Shown here piece by piece: positions 34,486 through 46,368 of a DNA stretch of 64,000 nucleotides. The DNA comes from Miscanthus floridulus. Lineage: Eukaryota > Streptophyta > Magnoliopsida > Poales > Poaceae. Below the pieces are notes generated by a model that saw only the letters and a program-made list of their open reading frames with translations, ran no database searches and was not told the origin of the DNA. The DNA is taken from NCBI RefSeq assembly GCF_019320115.1, contig NC_089591.1, positions 17,958,502 to 18,022,501 of the forward strand, given 5' to 3'. Within the stretch, counting starts at the first letter, position 1, and each line of letters begins with the position of its first letter. A program made the position numbers and the translations under genes.

Positions 34486-36002
34486 AAACGTCATCAATTA
34501 TATCACAAGTTAAGCCTACATCACATGTTACAACATGCTCTTTCACACTTTGCTCATCAAGTAAAGAGGAATAAGCTTTCTCAAGCTTCTTGTGAGCCTT
34601 GCCAAGCTTCTCATGGGCTTTCTCTAGCATCTCATGAGATGCATTGAGCTTATCAAAGGCTTGCTTAAGAGCTTTTAAGTTCCTAACGCAAGCTTTTGCA
34701 TTCCCTTATCTTAATGTCAAAATGTTCCTTAGCATCATCTAACATATCAAGTAGTTCATCCTTAGTTGGTTCATCATCATCATCGCTATCACTTTCATTT
34801 TTATCAAGTTTCTCATCATCACACTCATCATTCAGATTGTACCTTAGTGGCCTTAGCCATGAAAGCATGTCGATGGAGTGTCGAAGAGAGAAGGCTTCTC
34901 ATTTATGGCAATGCTAGCAAGAGCCTTCTTCTTGGTGGTCTTGTCATCATCACTCGAGGAAGCATCACTATCCTAAGTGACCATATATGAACCATCCTTC
35001 TTCTTCTTCTTGAAGGTCATCTTATCCTTCTTCTCTTTCTTTTCCTTCTTGTCCTTCTTCTTGCTCTTCTTGTCATCATCATCATTGTCGCTATTGTATG
35101 GGCATTGAGTAACAAGATGATCCTTGCTTCCACATTTGAAGCACCTGCTTGATTCTTCCTTGTTCTTGGATGAGGACTTCTTTCTTCTAGGACGATAACC
35201 CTTCTTCACCATGAACTTGTCAAATATCTTCACAAAGAGAGCCATCTTCTCAACATCATCATCATCCCAAGAGAATAAAACTGTCATATTCACTTGATGT
35301 GTCTTGCTTGGCCTTGCCCTTGGATGAAGTGGCTTTGAATACCACATTCTTCTTCTTCTCATCCTTCTTCTCATCATTCTTCTCCTTCTTTTCTTCCTTC
35401 TCATCATCATCTCTATATGTATCATCGGTCATCACATCACCCAATACTTGGTTTGGTGTCATGGTGTCCAAACCACTCCTCACTAGAATAGTGATCAATG
35501 TGTCGAATCTCGAAGGTAAGCATCTCAAGAACTTGTGGGAGAAGTCTTTGTCCTTCACCTCTTCTCCAAGTGATTTGAGATCATTAATAAGCACTTGAAG
35601 CCTATGGAACATCTTTGACACACTCTCATTCTCCTTCATCTTGAAGCTTGCAAACTTCTCCTTGAGAATGTATGCCTTTACACCCTTCATAGCTTGAGTG
35701 CCCTCAAATGACTCCTCCAACTTCTTCCATGCCTCATGAGCCCTCTCAATGTTCTTGATTTGCTCAAATGTTCTTTCATCCAAAGCATCATGAATGGCAC
35801 TAAGAGCAATGTAATTGTTTAGGAGTAGCACTCCTTCGGTGGTAGTGGGAGCCTCCTCATTAGCAATCTCAATCTTGGTCTCCACCACCTTCCATGCCTT
35901 TCTATTGTTTGACTTGATGTAGATGGTCATCTTTGCCTTCCAATATGGATAATTTGAGCCATCAAATTGGGGTGGCTTCTTGGTGTTGTTGATTTGAGTC
36001 AT
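34486..36002 (-). pseudogene. gag: gag of the SIRE-like Copia element
   Basis: Starts at 36002 with MTQINNTKKPPQFDGSNYPY, the start of Copia gag in grasses; continues FEQIKNIERAHEAWKKLEES and FSHKFLRCLPSRFDTLITIL to 35262. A frameshift near 35275 passes to the frame that holds KIFDKFMVKKGYRPRRKK and the zinc knuckle CFKCGSKDHLVTQC (C-x2-C-x4-H-x4-C). A Lys-rich tail follows, and after a stop near 34973 an acidic and coiled-coil part (DELLDMLDDAKEHFDIKI; LEKAHEKLGKAHKKLEKAY) to about 34486. Cut there by the LTR of element A. The Asp/Lys-rich low-complexity parts produce many chance frames on the other strand. Confidence 0.85.
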
Positions 36003-36044
36003 TTTAACACCGAAGGTTGTTAAGCTTCAAATCAATGTGACCAT

Positions 36045-36057
36045 GGCTTTGATACCA
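36045..36057 (-). promoter_or_regulatory. Primer binding site of the Copia element
   Basis: On the - strand TGGTATCAAAGCC, complementary to the 3' end of initiator-Met tRNA apart from one base; two bases from the LTR. Confidence 0.8.
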
Positions 36058-36059
36058 CT

Positions 36060-37877
36060 TGAAAGGTCCTAATGGCTAGAGGGGGGTGAATAGCTTATTA
36101 AAAATTTCTACAACAACACTAAGACAAGTTATTAGTAAAAAAGATGGCGAAGTGAATTTTGCGCTAGCACTACACTTGTGTTGCAAACCACCTACCCAAT
36201 TCTAACTTCTATGATCTCTAGTGTATCACACAAGTGCTACGTTGCTAATTTACACCTAGGTGAGCAAAACTAGCTAGAGAACTACAACTAAAGAGCTACA
36301 CTAGCTACAAGCATTACACAAGGTAAATACAAAGTAACGCGGGAGAAGGGTAGAAGTGATATACCACCATGGCAAGTGATCAATCAATGAACAACAATGA
36401 ATACCAAGGAGACAATCAAGACACAATGATTTTTCCTCTGAGGTTCACTTGCTTGCCAGCAAGCTAGTTCCCATTGTGATGATTCACTCACTTGGAGGTT
36501 CATGCGCTAATAGGCATCACTCGCCTAACCCACAATCGGGTGCCACACAACCAACACAAGATGAGGATCCACAAGCCACGCGCAATCCACTAGAGTTGCC
36601 TTTGGCACTCCACCAGGGAAGGCATAAGAACCCCTCACTAATCACAATGATCAGAGCCGGAGACAATCGCATTCCTCCATGAGACAATCCACCAATCACC
36701 GAGCCATCTAGGTGTTAGCAAACATCAAGAGTAACAAGATCTCTACCTAGCCCAAATCACCCAACTAGTGCCATAAGATGCTAGAACACTAAGCAATGCA
36801 CTAGACGCTCTTCAATCTCACTCAAGATGATCAAATCAAGTGTGCAAGTGAGTGGAGTGGTGTGCTGAGCTCTCAAAGGGTGTATGCAGCTGGTAGAAGT
36901 GCCAAGAGAGTGGCCAAGGCTAGCCACTAGCTCTATTTATAAGCCCATAAGCAAATAGAGTCAGTTACCCCTTTGGAGGAGCTTCTGCGAGGGCACCAGA
37001 CATGGCGGTGCGGTCACCGAATATTGGGTGGTGGTGCCACCCAATGGTTGAATCCAATAGCTAGTTGACTGGCCAGGTGGTCACTAGATAGCGGCAGTGG
37101 CAATGGACAGGTGGTGATGGTGCCACCCTGGCCAACACCCCAAAATCCCTTCTCTCTAGAAAATTAGGGCGGTGCCCATCTCTAGTTCACCCGCTCTCTA
37201 TTGAAAAGGGGCGGTACCCCCTGAATAGGGTGGCGGTGCCCACAGGCGGTGCACCATCACGCCTGTGGTGATGCACAATGCTACTTCTGGTGCCAGCCCC
37301 TAGCACTAGCTCTCCTCGGCCATGTCCAGGTGGGCACCACCCTAGGGGTGGCGGTGCCACTAGATAGGGGGTGGTGGTGCCTTAGGGCAACCTATCGCTC
37401 TCTGGCCTCCCAGACTGGTCACTGCCACAGGGGTGGCAGGTGCACCTGAACAAGGTGTGGTGGTGCACCCATGGTAGTACCCCAAGCCAAGTTTTGCCTC
37501 CTGGGCTTCACCTTTTTCACCACCTTTGCAAATATGATAACATTCCAAGTGTTTCACCATCACAAGCAAGTGTGTTAGCATTTTCACAATAATTTTTCAA
37601 AGGTTAATCACTTTCTCACCGATTGCGCACTAGGCCTAATATGCAATGCAAGTATTCCAAACCTAGTGGCACTAGATGATCGAGTTGTACGATAAGAGCT
37701 CCCCTCTTAATAGTACGACCATCTATCCTATTCTAAATGTGATCACACTCTCTATAGTATCTCAATCACCAAAAACAAAATGGCCCTAGGGATATCACCT
37801 TTACCTTGAGCCTTTTGTTTTTCTCTTTCTTCTTTTCCAAGTCCCAAAGCTTGATCATAATCACATGTCCACACCAC
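36060..37877 (-). repeat. 5' LTR of the Copia element, truncated
   Basis: Direct copy of 22499-24445, starting TGAAAGGTCC on the + strand; includes the same G-rich GGTGG block (about 37000-37480). Ends at cacatgtccacaccac, where Athila-like LTR begins; the last part present in the other LTR is lost. Confidence 0.85.
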
Positions 37878-39227
37878 TATTGACGATAGTTAACAACCAT
37901 TATAAACCATCAATATAACATGCATAAGGGCATAAATGTAATCACCAACGAAGGTCTAGGAGTTTAAACTAACAAATTCCATGAGTTTTGGTGAATCTAT
38001 ATTTTCTGTAGGGTTTATCCAGAAAAACATCAAGGTGAACCTACATGTCGGAATTAATCGCGGTTATCCACAGCGAGACTGAACACTAGAAGACTCTAGA
38101 AGACTCGAGAGGACTCCACTCCAAGGCAGAGCCTGAGTGGCTGCCAGGTGGGCCCAGCCCCCTGGGTCCACATGTCAGCCCTCCTTCGAATGTCGATTCT
38201 CCACTAGCTCCTAGGTTGCATTTACACTATCCTTTAAGTCGGTTTGATCCAAGGGCTCACAATAGACGCTCTGGCCTATATATACCAGCCCTTGCCACCC
38301 CCCAGAGGCATAAGTCATATGAGAAGATAGAAACCCTAATCATCCTTAGAGCTCCACCAATTCTAGGGCATAGCTAGTTAGGCTAGGTCTAGAGGGAGGC
38401 AAGCAGGCTCCACTTGGATTCCTGATCGTGTCAAGAGCGTGGTTTGGTATAATCTGTGTACTCCCCTCTCTTTTATATCTCCATTACTTTTATATGCTTG
38501 CTACAATTGTTATGACAACATTATTATTCATCTCATTCATGTTCTTTGTTATAATGTACATTATCTACTTTGATTATATACTTTGTATAGCTAGATTATT
38601 GTTATGTTTATGCATAAGTTCATATAGCACTCACTCTAAAATACATGGGGTGAGTGGTCGACATTGTGTAAGCATGATGCTTATACATTGTTTACCTACG
38701 GATACACCCTATATTCTGGGTCATGTGGTAGATCACGGATGTGACACTCTCGTTGAGTCCTTTGTAGTCCACTCCCCGAATATAGGTTTGCAAGTAGGAT
38801 GTGGTTACGAAGGAAGACAAGCTCTGTTCTTAATCTTCCTTAGTAATATCCCTTATGTGTAGATATAAAGATGACTTTAGCCATGACTACTAGGTGTAAT
38901 TGCACTACTCAATGCATGCTTTGACTTGTAATTAAGAATGACTTAGGAATTATTTCTCTAATATTCTACTTAATCTAATGCCATAGAAAGGAGTACTCTG
39001 AGTGATTTATCATTAATCCATACTTATCATATACATAATTTATCCTATGACTTACCCCTGTTGTGAGTAGAATATTGGTAATGGTTTACTTCTCCATCAA
39101 TAGCATAAGTTATCAATACATGTCCGTGCTAGACCTTCCCTGTGGTAAAATATAAAGAATAATACCTGGAATACTCTCGGGTAAAGTGCTACAATGGTAT
39201 AATTATCTTTGCGCTTCCAGATTCCTT

Positions 39228-39263
<36 letters not shown>

Positions 39264-39447
39264 TTCCTAGTCACATGAAATATTAAAGTACTTGTTTGTG
39301 TCATTCTAGAAGTGGCACTAGGTAGTACCAACAAGCATTTCTAGCACCAACACTAGAGATGACAACTTAGTAAAAGATGCTAAGGATTGTAAACAACATA
39401 GGGTGACTACTTAAAACAAGTGACACGTTAATAAATACCAACAAGCA
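37878..39447 (+). repeat. 5' LTR of Athila-like element B
   Basis: About 1570 bp, begins TATTGACGATAG (expected TGTTGACGGTAG, two G-to-A changes), ends at acaagca before the primer binding site. A TATA box TATATATA is at 38277-38284. Contains a (TA) run at 39230-39260. A first, degenerate primer-site-like text near 39340-39355 suggests a small duplication at the LTR end. Confidence 0.75.
39230..39260. repeat. (AT)n microsatellite
   Basis: About 15 AT units in the LTR. Confidence 0.95.
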
Positions 39448-39451
39448 TTTT

Positions 39452-39468
39452 TGGTGCCATTGCGGGGG
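39452..39468 (+). promoter_or_regulatory. Primer binding site of element B
   Basis: TGGTGCCATTGCGGGGG, close to the TGGCGCCGTTGCCGGGGA site used by Athila elements (usually assigned to an Asp tRNA). Confidence 0.7.
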
Positions 39469-39741
39469 AAGGTAGCTAGGCAAAGGAAGTATTGATAAAC
39501 TTATACTCATTGATGTGATCGAAAGATAAGCATTGACCTCTGCTCAAACAAGCTTACCCTTGTTTTGTTTACTTGTGTTTCTTATGCAGGGTAATGTATG
39601 ATTGGTTTTGACCTTCCGATAAACTACATTGATGATCCAGAAGCATTAATTAGGAGGACTAGAACTAAACTAAAGAAAGTCCTAGCTTTAGAATCAAAAG
39701 ACAACTAGATAAGGCGAAGCTTAACACCTGAATTTGAAGCC

Positions 39742-40890
39742 ATGGCTGACAAGACTCTCTGTGAATTCTCTGCTCCAACTATAGCCAACATCCGAACTAG
39801 ACCAATAGTCAATGTTGGAGAGATTGGATTCAAGATCAAGCCAACCCTCATCAACATGGTGCAAGCAAGCCTATTTTGTGGAAAGGCACATGAAGATGCG
39901 AGTGCATATCTCCAACACTTCCTAGAGATCTATAGCACTTTCACCAACAAAGGAGTGACCCAAGATGCTATATTACTTTGCCTCTTCCCATTCTCACTCT
40001 TGGGAAAGGCAAAGCAATGGTTCTACAGCCAACAAAGATAGAAATACTACATGGGATAACTGATCCACTGCCTTCCTAGTAAAGTTCTTTCACATAGGCA
40101 AGACCAATGCTCTACGTGGAAGAATCTCAAGCTTTCAGTAACAACATGATGAATCTGTCCCTAAGGCATGGGAACACTTTCAAGATTACATATTAGAATG
40201 TCTCCATCATGGGATGGAGAATTGGCTACTCATGCAGACTTTGTACCATGGGTTGACCAAAAGTACCCATGAGACTATGGATGCTGCTGCTGGAGGTGCA
40301 TTCCTATCACTCACCATACCAGCTGCAATAGCTCTTATGGAGAAGATGGCCTCCAACCAAGGTTGTAATGAAGAATGTCTTCAGACCCGCAAGAGAGGTG
40401 GAGGTATGCATCAACTCAAGAAGGTATACATGATGTCTACCAAGATGGATCTGCTGATGAAGAAGCTCGAAGATTAAGCCAATGAGAAGCAAGAAGTCAT
40501 GCACATTCATGATTCCTACATGGCATGTGAAGAGTGTGGAAACACTAGGGCATTCATGGAGCAACTGTCACTGAGACCCATGAGGATGTGAACTTTGTCA
40601 ACAACAACTACTTTCATCCTCAATAGAATCAAGGATGGAATCAGCAATAAAGACCGAACGACCAAGGTAATTACCAAGGTAACTATCAAGGTAATAATTT
40701 TAATAATTTCTAGCCAATCTAAACTTATGGAGGGATTATCTAGAAAAGTAGCTACCAATGATAAAATTCTAGAGAACATAAATAATAGAATGGATAGCTT
40801 TGCTTCTACCATTAAGAACCAGCATAGCTTTAATAAAATGGTAGAATCACAAATAGCTCAGCTGGTAGCTGCTTGTTCCTCCGTCTGATA
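39742..40890 (+). pseudogene. gag: gag of Athila-like element B
   Basis: ATG at 39742 opens MADKTLCEFSAPTIANIRTR and SLFCGKAHEDASAYLQHFLE to a TAG at 40039. A frameshift leads to the frame 40214-40477 with ENWLLMQTLYHGLTKSTHE and MDAAAGGAFLSLT. The zinc knuckle is split by a one-base shift near 40550: CEEC in one frame, then a His and Cys in the next. The end (40595-40888) has NDKILENINNRMDSFASTIK, equivalent to the end of gag in element A. At least three frameshifts. Confidence 0.8.
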
Positions 40891-41029
40891 AAGGTAAGAT
40901 TCTAGGGCCAGAAGATCTAGAAACTGCAAATCTTGTCGATATTCACAATGCAACATACTACTGTATACAACCATCGATGAGAAGGTGGATAGATTATACC
41001 TTGCTAAAAAAGAATAGCAATCTAGGAAG

Positions 41030-41431
41030 ACCTATCATCCCCATTACCATTGGACCATACATATTTCAAGAAGCTGTTATGACTTCGGAGCAAGTCTCAA
41101 CATCATGCCTAAGGTAATCTATGATAAAATTAATGGAGATACTTTGTTGTACACAAATATACGTTTGCATCTTGCAGATCAGTCACTCTACTACCCCAAG
41201 GGAGTTCTTGATGCCATTGTTTGAGTGGGACAATCATATGTTCCCGTAGAATTTGTGGTTTTAAAAATAGGTGGAGATGTAAGGGCACCCATTATTTTGG
41301 GCCAACCTTTCCAAAGTACCACAAAAGCCATCATCTACGTAGACAGTGCCAAGATCTGCTTCATAATCAAGGATAAAAAGGAGAAGTTTTCTTTCAAGAA
41401 CCACATCATGCAATCTCCTAGACATCCGTAG
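41030..41431 (+). pseudogene. First retropepsin-like domain of element B
   Basis: After a frameshift at the catalytic segment (around 41075-41085) the text reads SLNIMPKVIYDKINGDTLLY, IRLHLADQSLYYPKGVL and, after one stop, VLKIGGDVRAPIILGQPFQS (second conserved motif, ILGQPF). About as long as the single domain of element A. Confidence 0.75.
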
Positions 41432-41560
41432 ACATCGTACCTACCCGAAGAAACAACAGTGACCAAGAAGAAGAACAACAAGAGAAGAAGGAAGAAGAAG
41501 GCCAAGCAGCCACAAGAAGAATCAGTTAACATGATCAACACACTCCGATTATAGTACGAC
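41432..41560 (+). other. Lys/Glu-rich spacer between the two protease domains
   Basis: Low-complexity AAG-rich stretch (kknnkrrrkkk type) with no domain; it may be a linker in the intact precursor. Confidence 0.55.
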
Positions 41561-41985
41561 CACCTCCTCGCTTCACCATTCCTTGCTAAGAAGGATGATC
41601 CAGGCATACCAACGATCGACTGTACCATTAGACAATGAATCTTTCATAAGACCTTCTATGACATTGGGTCGGGTGTTAACATAATGTCCTAGGTAACGTA
41701 TGAATATTTATTTGGTGATGAACCTTTGTTCCCTACATATATGCAATTGCAGATGGCGGATCAATCAATCCAATTTTCAGAGGAAATATTGAAAGATGTC
41801 ATGGTAAGATTACATGATCAGTTTGGCCCTATAGACTTCATGGTTCTAGACATGGGTGAAGAAGAAGATGATACACCTATCATATTGGAAAGACCATTCC
41901 TCAACACAACTAACGCGATCATCTACGTCGGATCTAGACAAGTCCACTTCTAATTCCCTAGAGAGAAGGTATGCTATTATTTTAA
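41561..41985 (+). pseudogene. Second retropepsin-like domain of element B
   Basis: Starts again with IPTIDCTI, the segment that precedes the active site in element A. The active-site region reads FYDIGSGVNIMS (DIGS in place of DLGA), flanked by stops; then LQMADQSIQFSEEILKDVMV and PIILERPFLNTTNAIIYVG (second motif with Gly changed to Glu, ILERPF). Ends near 41985 and is followed by a charged tail to 42290 like that after the protease of element A. Confidence 0.72.
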
Positions 41986-42299
41986 TAGGTATACCACTTA
42001 TGAGCAGCCGAAGAAGTCCCACTTTAGGAGGAGACGTCGATCATCCCAAAACCAAAAGAATCGACTCCCAAAGAATGAATGGGAGGAAGATGAAGAACCT
42101 AAAGAAGTTGTGAAAGATGAAGCTACTCCGCCTAAGGTCAGTCCACAAACAAAGCAGGTGTAGAAGGAAAAGGCGACAATATCTGAAGCACCATTATAAG
42201 AGGTGTAACCATCAAGGTCTTTATCCTCGAGACCAACTGATGCACCCAAGGAATGAACAAGATAGGAGAAGAGTCATGTCCAGAGGACTTAAAAATTCA

Positions 42300-43520
42300 A
42301 ACCCTCGATAGTTATCCATATTTACTTCCTAGTATTGCATGAATTACTTTTCATTTTAGCATATTTACTTCTCTGCATTAGCATTGCATTTAGAAAAGAA
42401 GATAAGAAGTTTCATGACTGCATTACATCATTGCATCATAAATCCTAAGCCCCATGTGAATAAATCTACGGTGTAAATACCCATGGAAATATTCACTGTG
42501 GTGGCATAAAAAATTAAAAATACCATACATATATATTTCTTGCATGCATATAAAAATGGAAAATCAAAAAGATATTAGAAAGACATCCTGTTAAAAATCT
42601 ACCAAAATAGAAATATTTCTAAACTACAAGAACAACTAATCTCTAGACGGTTGACCGCTAACCCTATATCCTAATCCGTTCCACGAGTTTTGGTATTCTT
42701 GTTGATATTTTGTAGGATGATGCACCAAGATCAAGAGCACATTCAACCAGTTGTCTTCATGTCATTCCATCCCGGGACAAGAGGGACATCCACTGGCAAA
42801 TCTGCTCTAAAAAAGATCACTCAACTTCAACATTCGACCACGCTGGCAAAGCTTGGGGGAAAGGCATTCCCCATGTATCTAGCTAAGTATTTCTTTCCCT
42901 TTTGTTCTATTATTTCTAAGTCATAAAAAGATGCATAACAAACTAAAAGCAAAATAAAAAATTATCTTTGTCTTTTATATATAATAGTAAGGTGTGATCT
43001 TAAAAATAAAAAGTGTGTATCTAGTTTTTTCGTTTTTAAGAGCTGAATAAATAAAAGGACTCTGAAGGATAATCTCTTGACATGGAAATGATGAAAAGTT
43101 GCTTTGTTGTAATTACTTTCAAGTACCTAGTTTTCAGCCTTGAATTCTCCCAAGTTTTGGATACGACTGTTTTGATATAAGAATTTACTTTGAACTTGAA
43201 ACTCGTGGGTAGCGTATGCTTGATCTAAGTCTAGGTAATTGATGGATATGATATGAGAAGGTTTGAGCTGTTGTTTATCTTGTTCCAAGTGATACTAAAG
43301 TTCTAGAGATTTATCTTTTGAAAAATATGAAAATCCTACATGATGAGCTCCTATATGACAAAGCTTGAATTCCTACCAAAGCCATACATGATATTTAGAC
43401 TAGAAAAACTTCCACATATATGCTGCTTATTTTGCATTGAGTTTAGTCAAGCTTTGTTGACCCTTATGAGAGGTTTTTCATGCTCTTAAAATCAAGATCA
43501 CGTACACACCACCCAAATAT
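42300..43520 (+). other. Element B between protease and repeat unit: remnant of the env-position ORF and 3' UTR
   Basis: A splice acceptor (gatattttgtag, to 42715) precedes an ATG at 42717 and a short frame to 42926 beginning MMHQDQEHIQPVVFMSFHPG. Its end, containing AKLGGKAF, aligns with the end of the env-position ORF region of element A, so most of that ORF is deleted. 3' UTR follows. Confidence 0.6.
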
Positions 43521-43524
43521 GCAC

Positions 43525-46368
43525 TACTCCTGCATTGGAGAGGGTAGGCGCAATAACATGCCACTCCATTTAGATCCATCCAAAAATGTTTTACTCCTAC
43601 ACAAGGAAAAACACACCAAAAATATTTTTGATAAGATATTCACCAAACAAATGCTCCGAGTTCTTGTTGCTATCTCTCAAAAGTTTTGTTGCAGAAAAGA
43701 GACATGGGGCTATGCAAAAGTTATTCATTAAAAAAGAAAAAAAAGAGAAAAAGGAAAAGGAAATGAGAAAAAATGGACAAGTGTCTGAGATATTAAAAAC
43801 AATGGGTACTTAGATGCCCGTCTAAAAAGAGAGAAGAAAAGATGAATAAGATAGCCCATGTTTACTTACAAAGTCATTTCTAAATTCTAAAAGAGAGATA
43901 TGTTTTTAAGGAGCAAAGTACAAATAGTTTAGCCACCATATATATCCACACACATGCACATTTTGATTTGATTGTATGACTCAACTCTCTTTGGATCTGA
44001 GGTTTGACTTTACAATATATGTATTGCAACTATGCTCTTTTATGCTTTCTCCACTCCTATGAGCTCCACATAAGCTTTAGTTGTAGGAAGAAAGAAAGGC
44101 ATACATCACAATTGCCTTGGTGAGAATCCACAAATACCACATATATTGAGAGACTTGAAAGTGTCATACAAAGGAAGCTCTGAGTTTTATTTTGAAAATC
44201 TATAAAAATTCTAGAATAATGGTTGAACAAAGAACTTGAGACATAGTGCTTGACTTGATCGTTCTGTCTTTCAATTGCTCAAGACCCAAGTGAAGGCTGA
44301 GAAGCCTCATAGTTGAAGGTAATATGAGTGAGTTTGAAAGTCAAATCGGTTCATTCTAATCTGGAGGAGAATTCTTGTTTAAACTGCATGTGTACTTTTG
44401 AGGAGTGAAAATATTGACGCAACTCTTGATCCATTTACTAAATTTAGCTTTGCTAAGGGACTAGCAAAGGCTTAAGCTTGGGATAGTTTGTTGATGGTAG
44501 TTAACAACCATTATAAACCATCAATATAACATGCATAAGGGCATAAATATAATCACCAACGAAGGTCTAGGGCTTTAAACTAACAAATTCCACGTGTTTT
44601 GGTGAATCTATATTTTCTGTAGGGTTTATCTAGAAAACTATCAAGGTGGACCTACATGTTAGAATTAATCATGATTATCTGCAGTGAAACAGACACCAGA
44701 AGACTCAAGAGGACTCCATACTGAGGCAGAGCCTGAGTGGCTGCTAGGTGGGGCCACCCAACCCCACCTATAGGCCGCCCGACCCCCTGGGCCCACATGA
44801 TAGCCCCTCCTTCGAATGTGAGTTCTCCACCGCCCCCTAGGTTGCATCTACGCCGTTGTTTATGTCGGTTTGATCCAAGGGCTCATGATGGATGCTCCAG
44901 CATATATACCTACCCCTGCCACCACCTGAGGCATAAGTCATATGAGAAGATAGAAACCCTAATTATCCTTAGAGCTCCACCAATTCTAGGGCATTGCTAG
45001 TTAGGCTAGGTCTAGAGGGAGGCAAGCAGGCTCTGCTTGGATTCCCGATTGTGTCAAGAGCGTGGTTTGGTATAATCTTTGTACCCCCTTTCTTATGCAC
45101 TACTCCTACATTGGAGAGGGTAGGCGCAATAACATGCAATTCCATCTAGATCCATCCAAAAATGTTTTACTCCTACACTGGGAGAAACACACCAAAAATA
45201 TTCTTGATAAGATATTCACCAAACAAATGCTCCGAGTTATTATTGGTATCTCTCAAAAGTTTTGTTGCAGAAAAGAGACATGTGTCTATGCAAAAATTAT
45301 TCATTAAAAAAGAAAAAAAGAGATGAGAAAAAATGGACAAGTGTCTGAGATATTGAAAACAATGGGTACTCTGATGCCCTGCCTAAAAAAAGAGAGAAGA
45401 AAAGATGAATAAGATAGCCCATATTTACTTGCAAAGTTGTTTCTAAATTCTAAAAGAGAGATATGTTTTCAAGGAGCAAAGTATAAATAGGTTAGCCACC
45501 ATATATATCCACACACATGCACATTTTGATTTGATTGTATGACTCAACTCTCTTTGGATCTGAGGTTTGACTTTACAATATATGTATTGCAATTATGCTC
45601 TTTATGCTTCTCCACTCCTATGAGCTCCACATAAGCTTTAGTTGTAGGAAGAAAGAAAGGCATAACATCACTATTGCCTTGGTGAGAATCCAGAAATACC
45701 ACATATATTGAGAGACTTGAAAGTGTGATACAAAGGAAGCTCTGAGTTTTATTTTGAAAATCTATAAAAACTCTAGAATAATGGTTGAACAAAGAACTTG
45801 AGACATAGAGCTTGACTTGATCATTCTATCTTTCAATTGCTCAAGACCCAAGTGAAGGCTGAGAAGCCCCATAGTTGAAGGTAATATGAGTGAGTTTGAG
45901 GTTAGATAGGTTCATTCTAATCCGGAGGAGAATTCTTGTTTAAACACATGTGTACTTTTGAGGAGTGAAAGCATCGACGCAACTCATGATCCATTTACTA
46001 AGTTTCGCTTTGCTAAGGGACTAGCAAAGGTTAAGCTTGGGAGAGTTTGTTAACGGTAGTTAACAACCATTATAAACTATCAATATAACATCTATAAGGG
46101 CATAAATATAATCACCAACGATGGTCTAGAGGTTTAAACTAACAAATTCCACGTGTTTTGGTGAATATATATTTTCTGTAGGATTTATCTAGAAAACCAT
46201 CAAGGTGGACCTACATATCAGAATTAATCACGCTTATCCACAGCGAAACAGACACCAAAAGATTCTAGAAGACTCAAGACTACTCCATACCAAGGCAAAG
46301 CCCGAGTGGCTGCGAGGTGGGGCCAGTCGGCCCCACCTATTGGCCGCCTAGCCCCCTAGGCCCACATG
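43525..46368 (+). repeat. Tandem array, left block: Athila 3' UTR plus LTR start, unit about 1.56 kb
   Basis: Order: 3' UTR part 43525-44488, LTR start 44489-45092, then without a full LTR directly 3' UTR part 45093-46047, LTR start 46048-46368. Period 44489 to 46048 = 1559 bp. The junction (LTR text gtataatctttgtacccc joined to atgcactactcct) is the same as at about 56754 and 58337. Interrupted at 46369 by Del-like LTR. The small ORFs recurring at equal places in each unit (such as 43586, 56823, 58405) have no recognised function. Confidence 0.85.

Larger units (their letters stand above)
22499..37877 (-). mobile_element. SIRE-like Ty1/Copia element on the - strand, interrupted and missing most of pol
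   Basis: Left (3') LTR 22499-24445, 3' UTR and RNase H tail to 25800, then foreign inserts (25801-34485), then gag and 5' LTR (36060-37877). The two LTRs are clear direct copies. The primer binding site complement GGCTTTGATACCA (36045-36057) sits two bases from the right LTR. Protease, integrase, RT and the start of RNase H are absent, so a deletion accompanied the insertions. The right LTR lacks its last ~130-170 bp, where Athila-like element B begins at 37878. Confidence 0.82.
37878..45092 (+). mobile_element. Athila-like Ty3/Gypsy element B (5' LTR, gag, two protease domains, truncated 3' LTR)
   Basis: 5' LTR 37878-39447, primer binding site, gag, two retropepsin-like domains, a short ORF at the env position, 3' UTR, and the first ~604 bp of a 3' LTR (44489-45092). 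No RT, RNase H or integrase between protease and 3' UTR. Same family as element A by LTR, gag and 3' UTR similarity. Confidence 0.8.

Noticed and set aside
34683..35598. Ser/Phe-rich + strand ORFs
   Set aside because: Complement of the Lys/Asp-rich Copia gag tail on the - strand.
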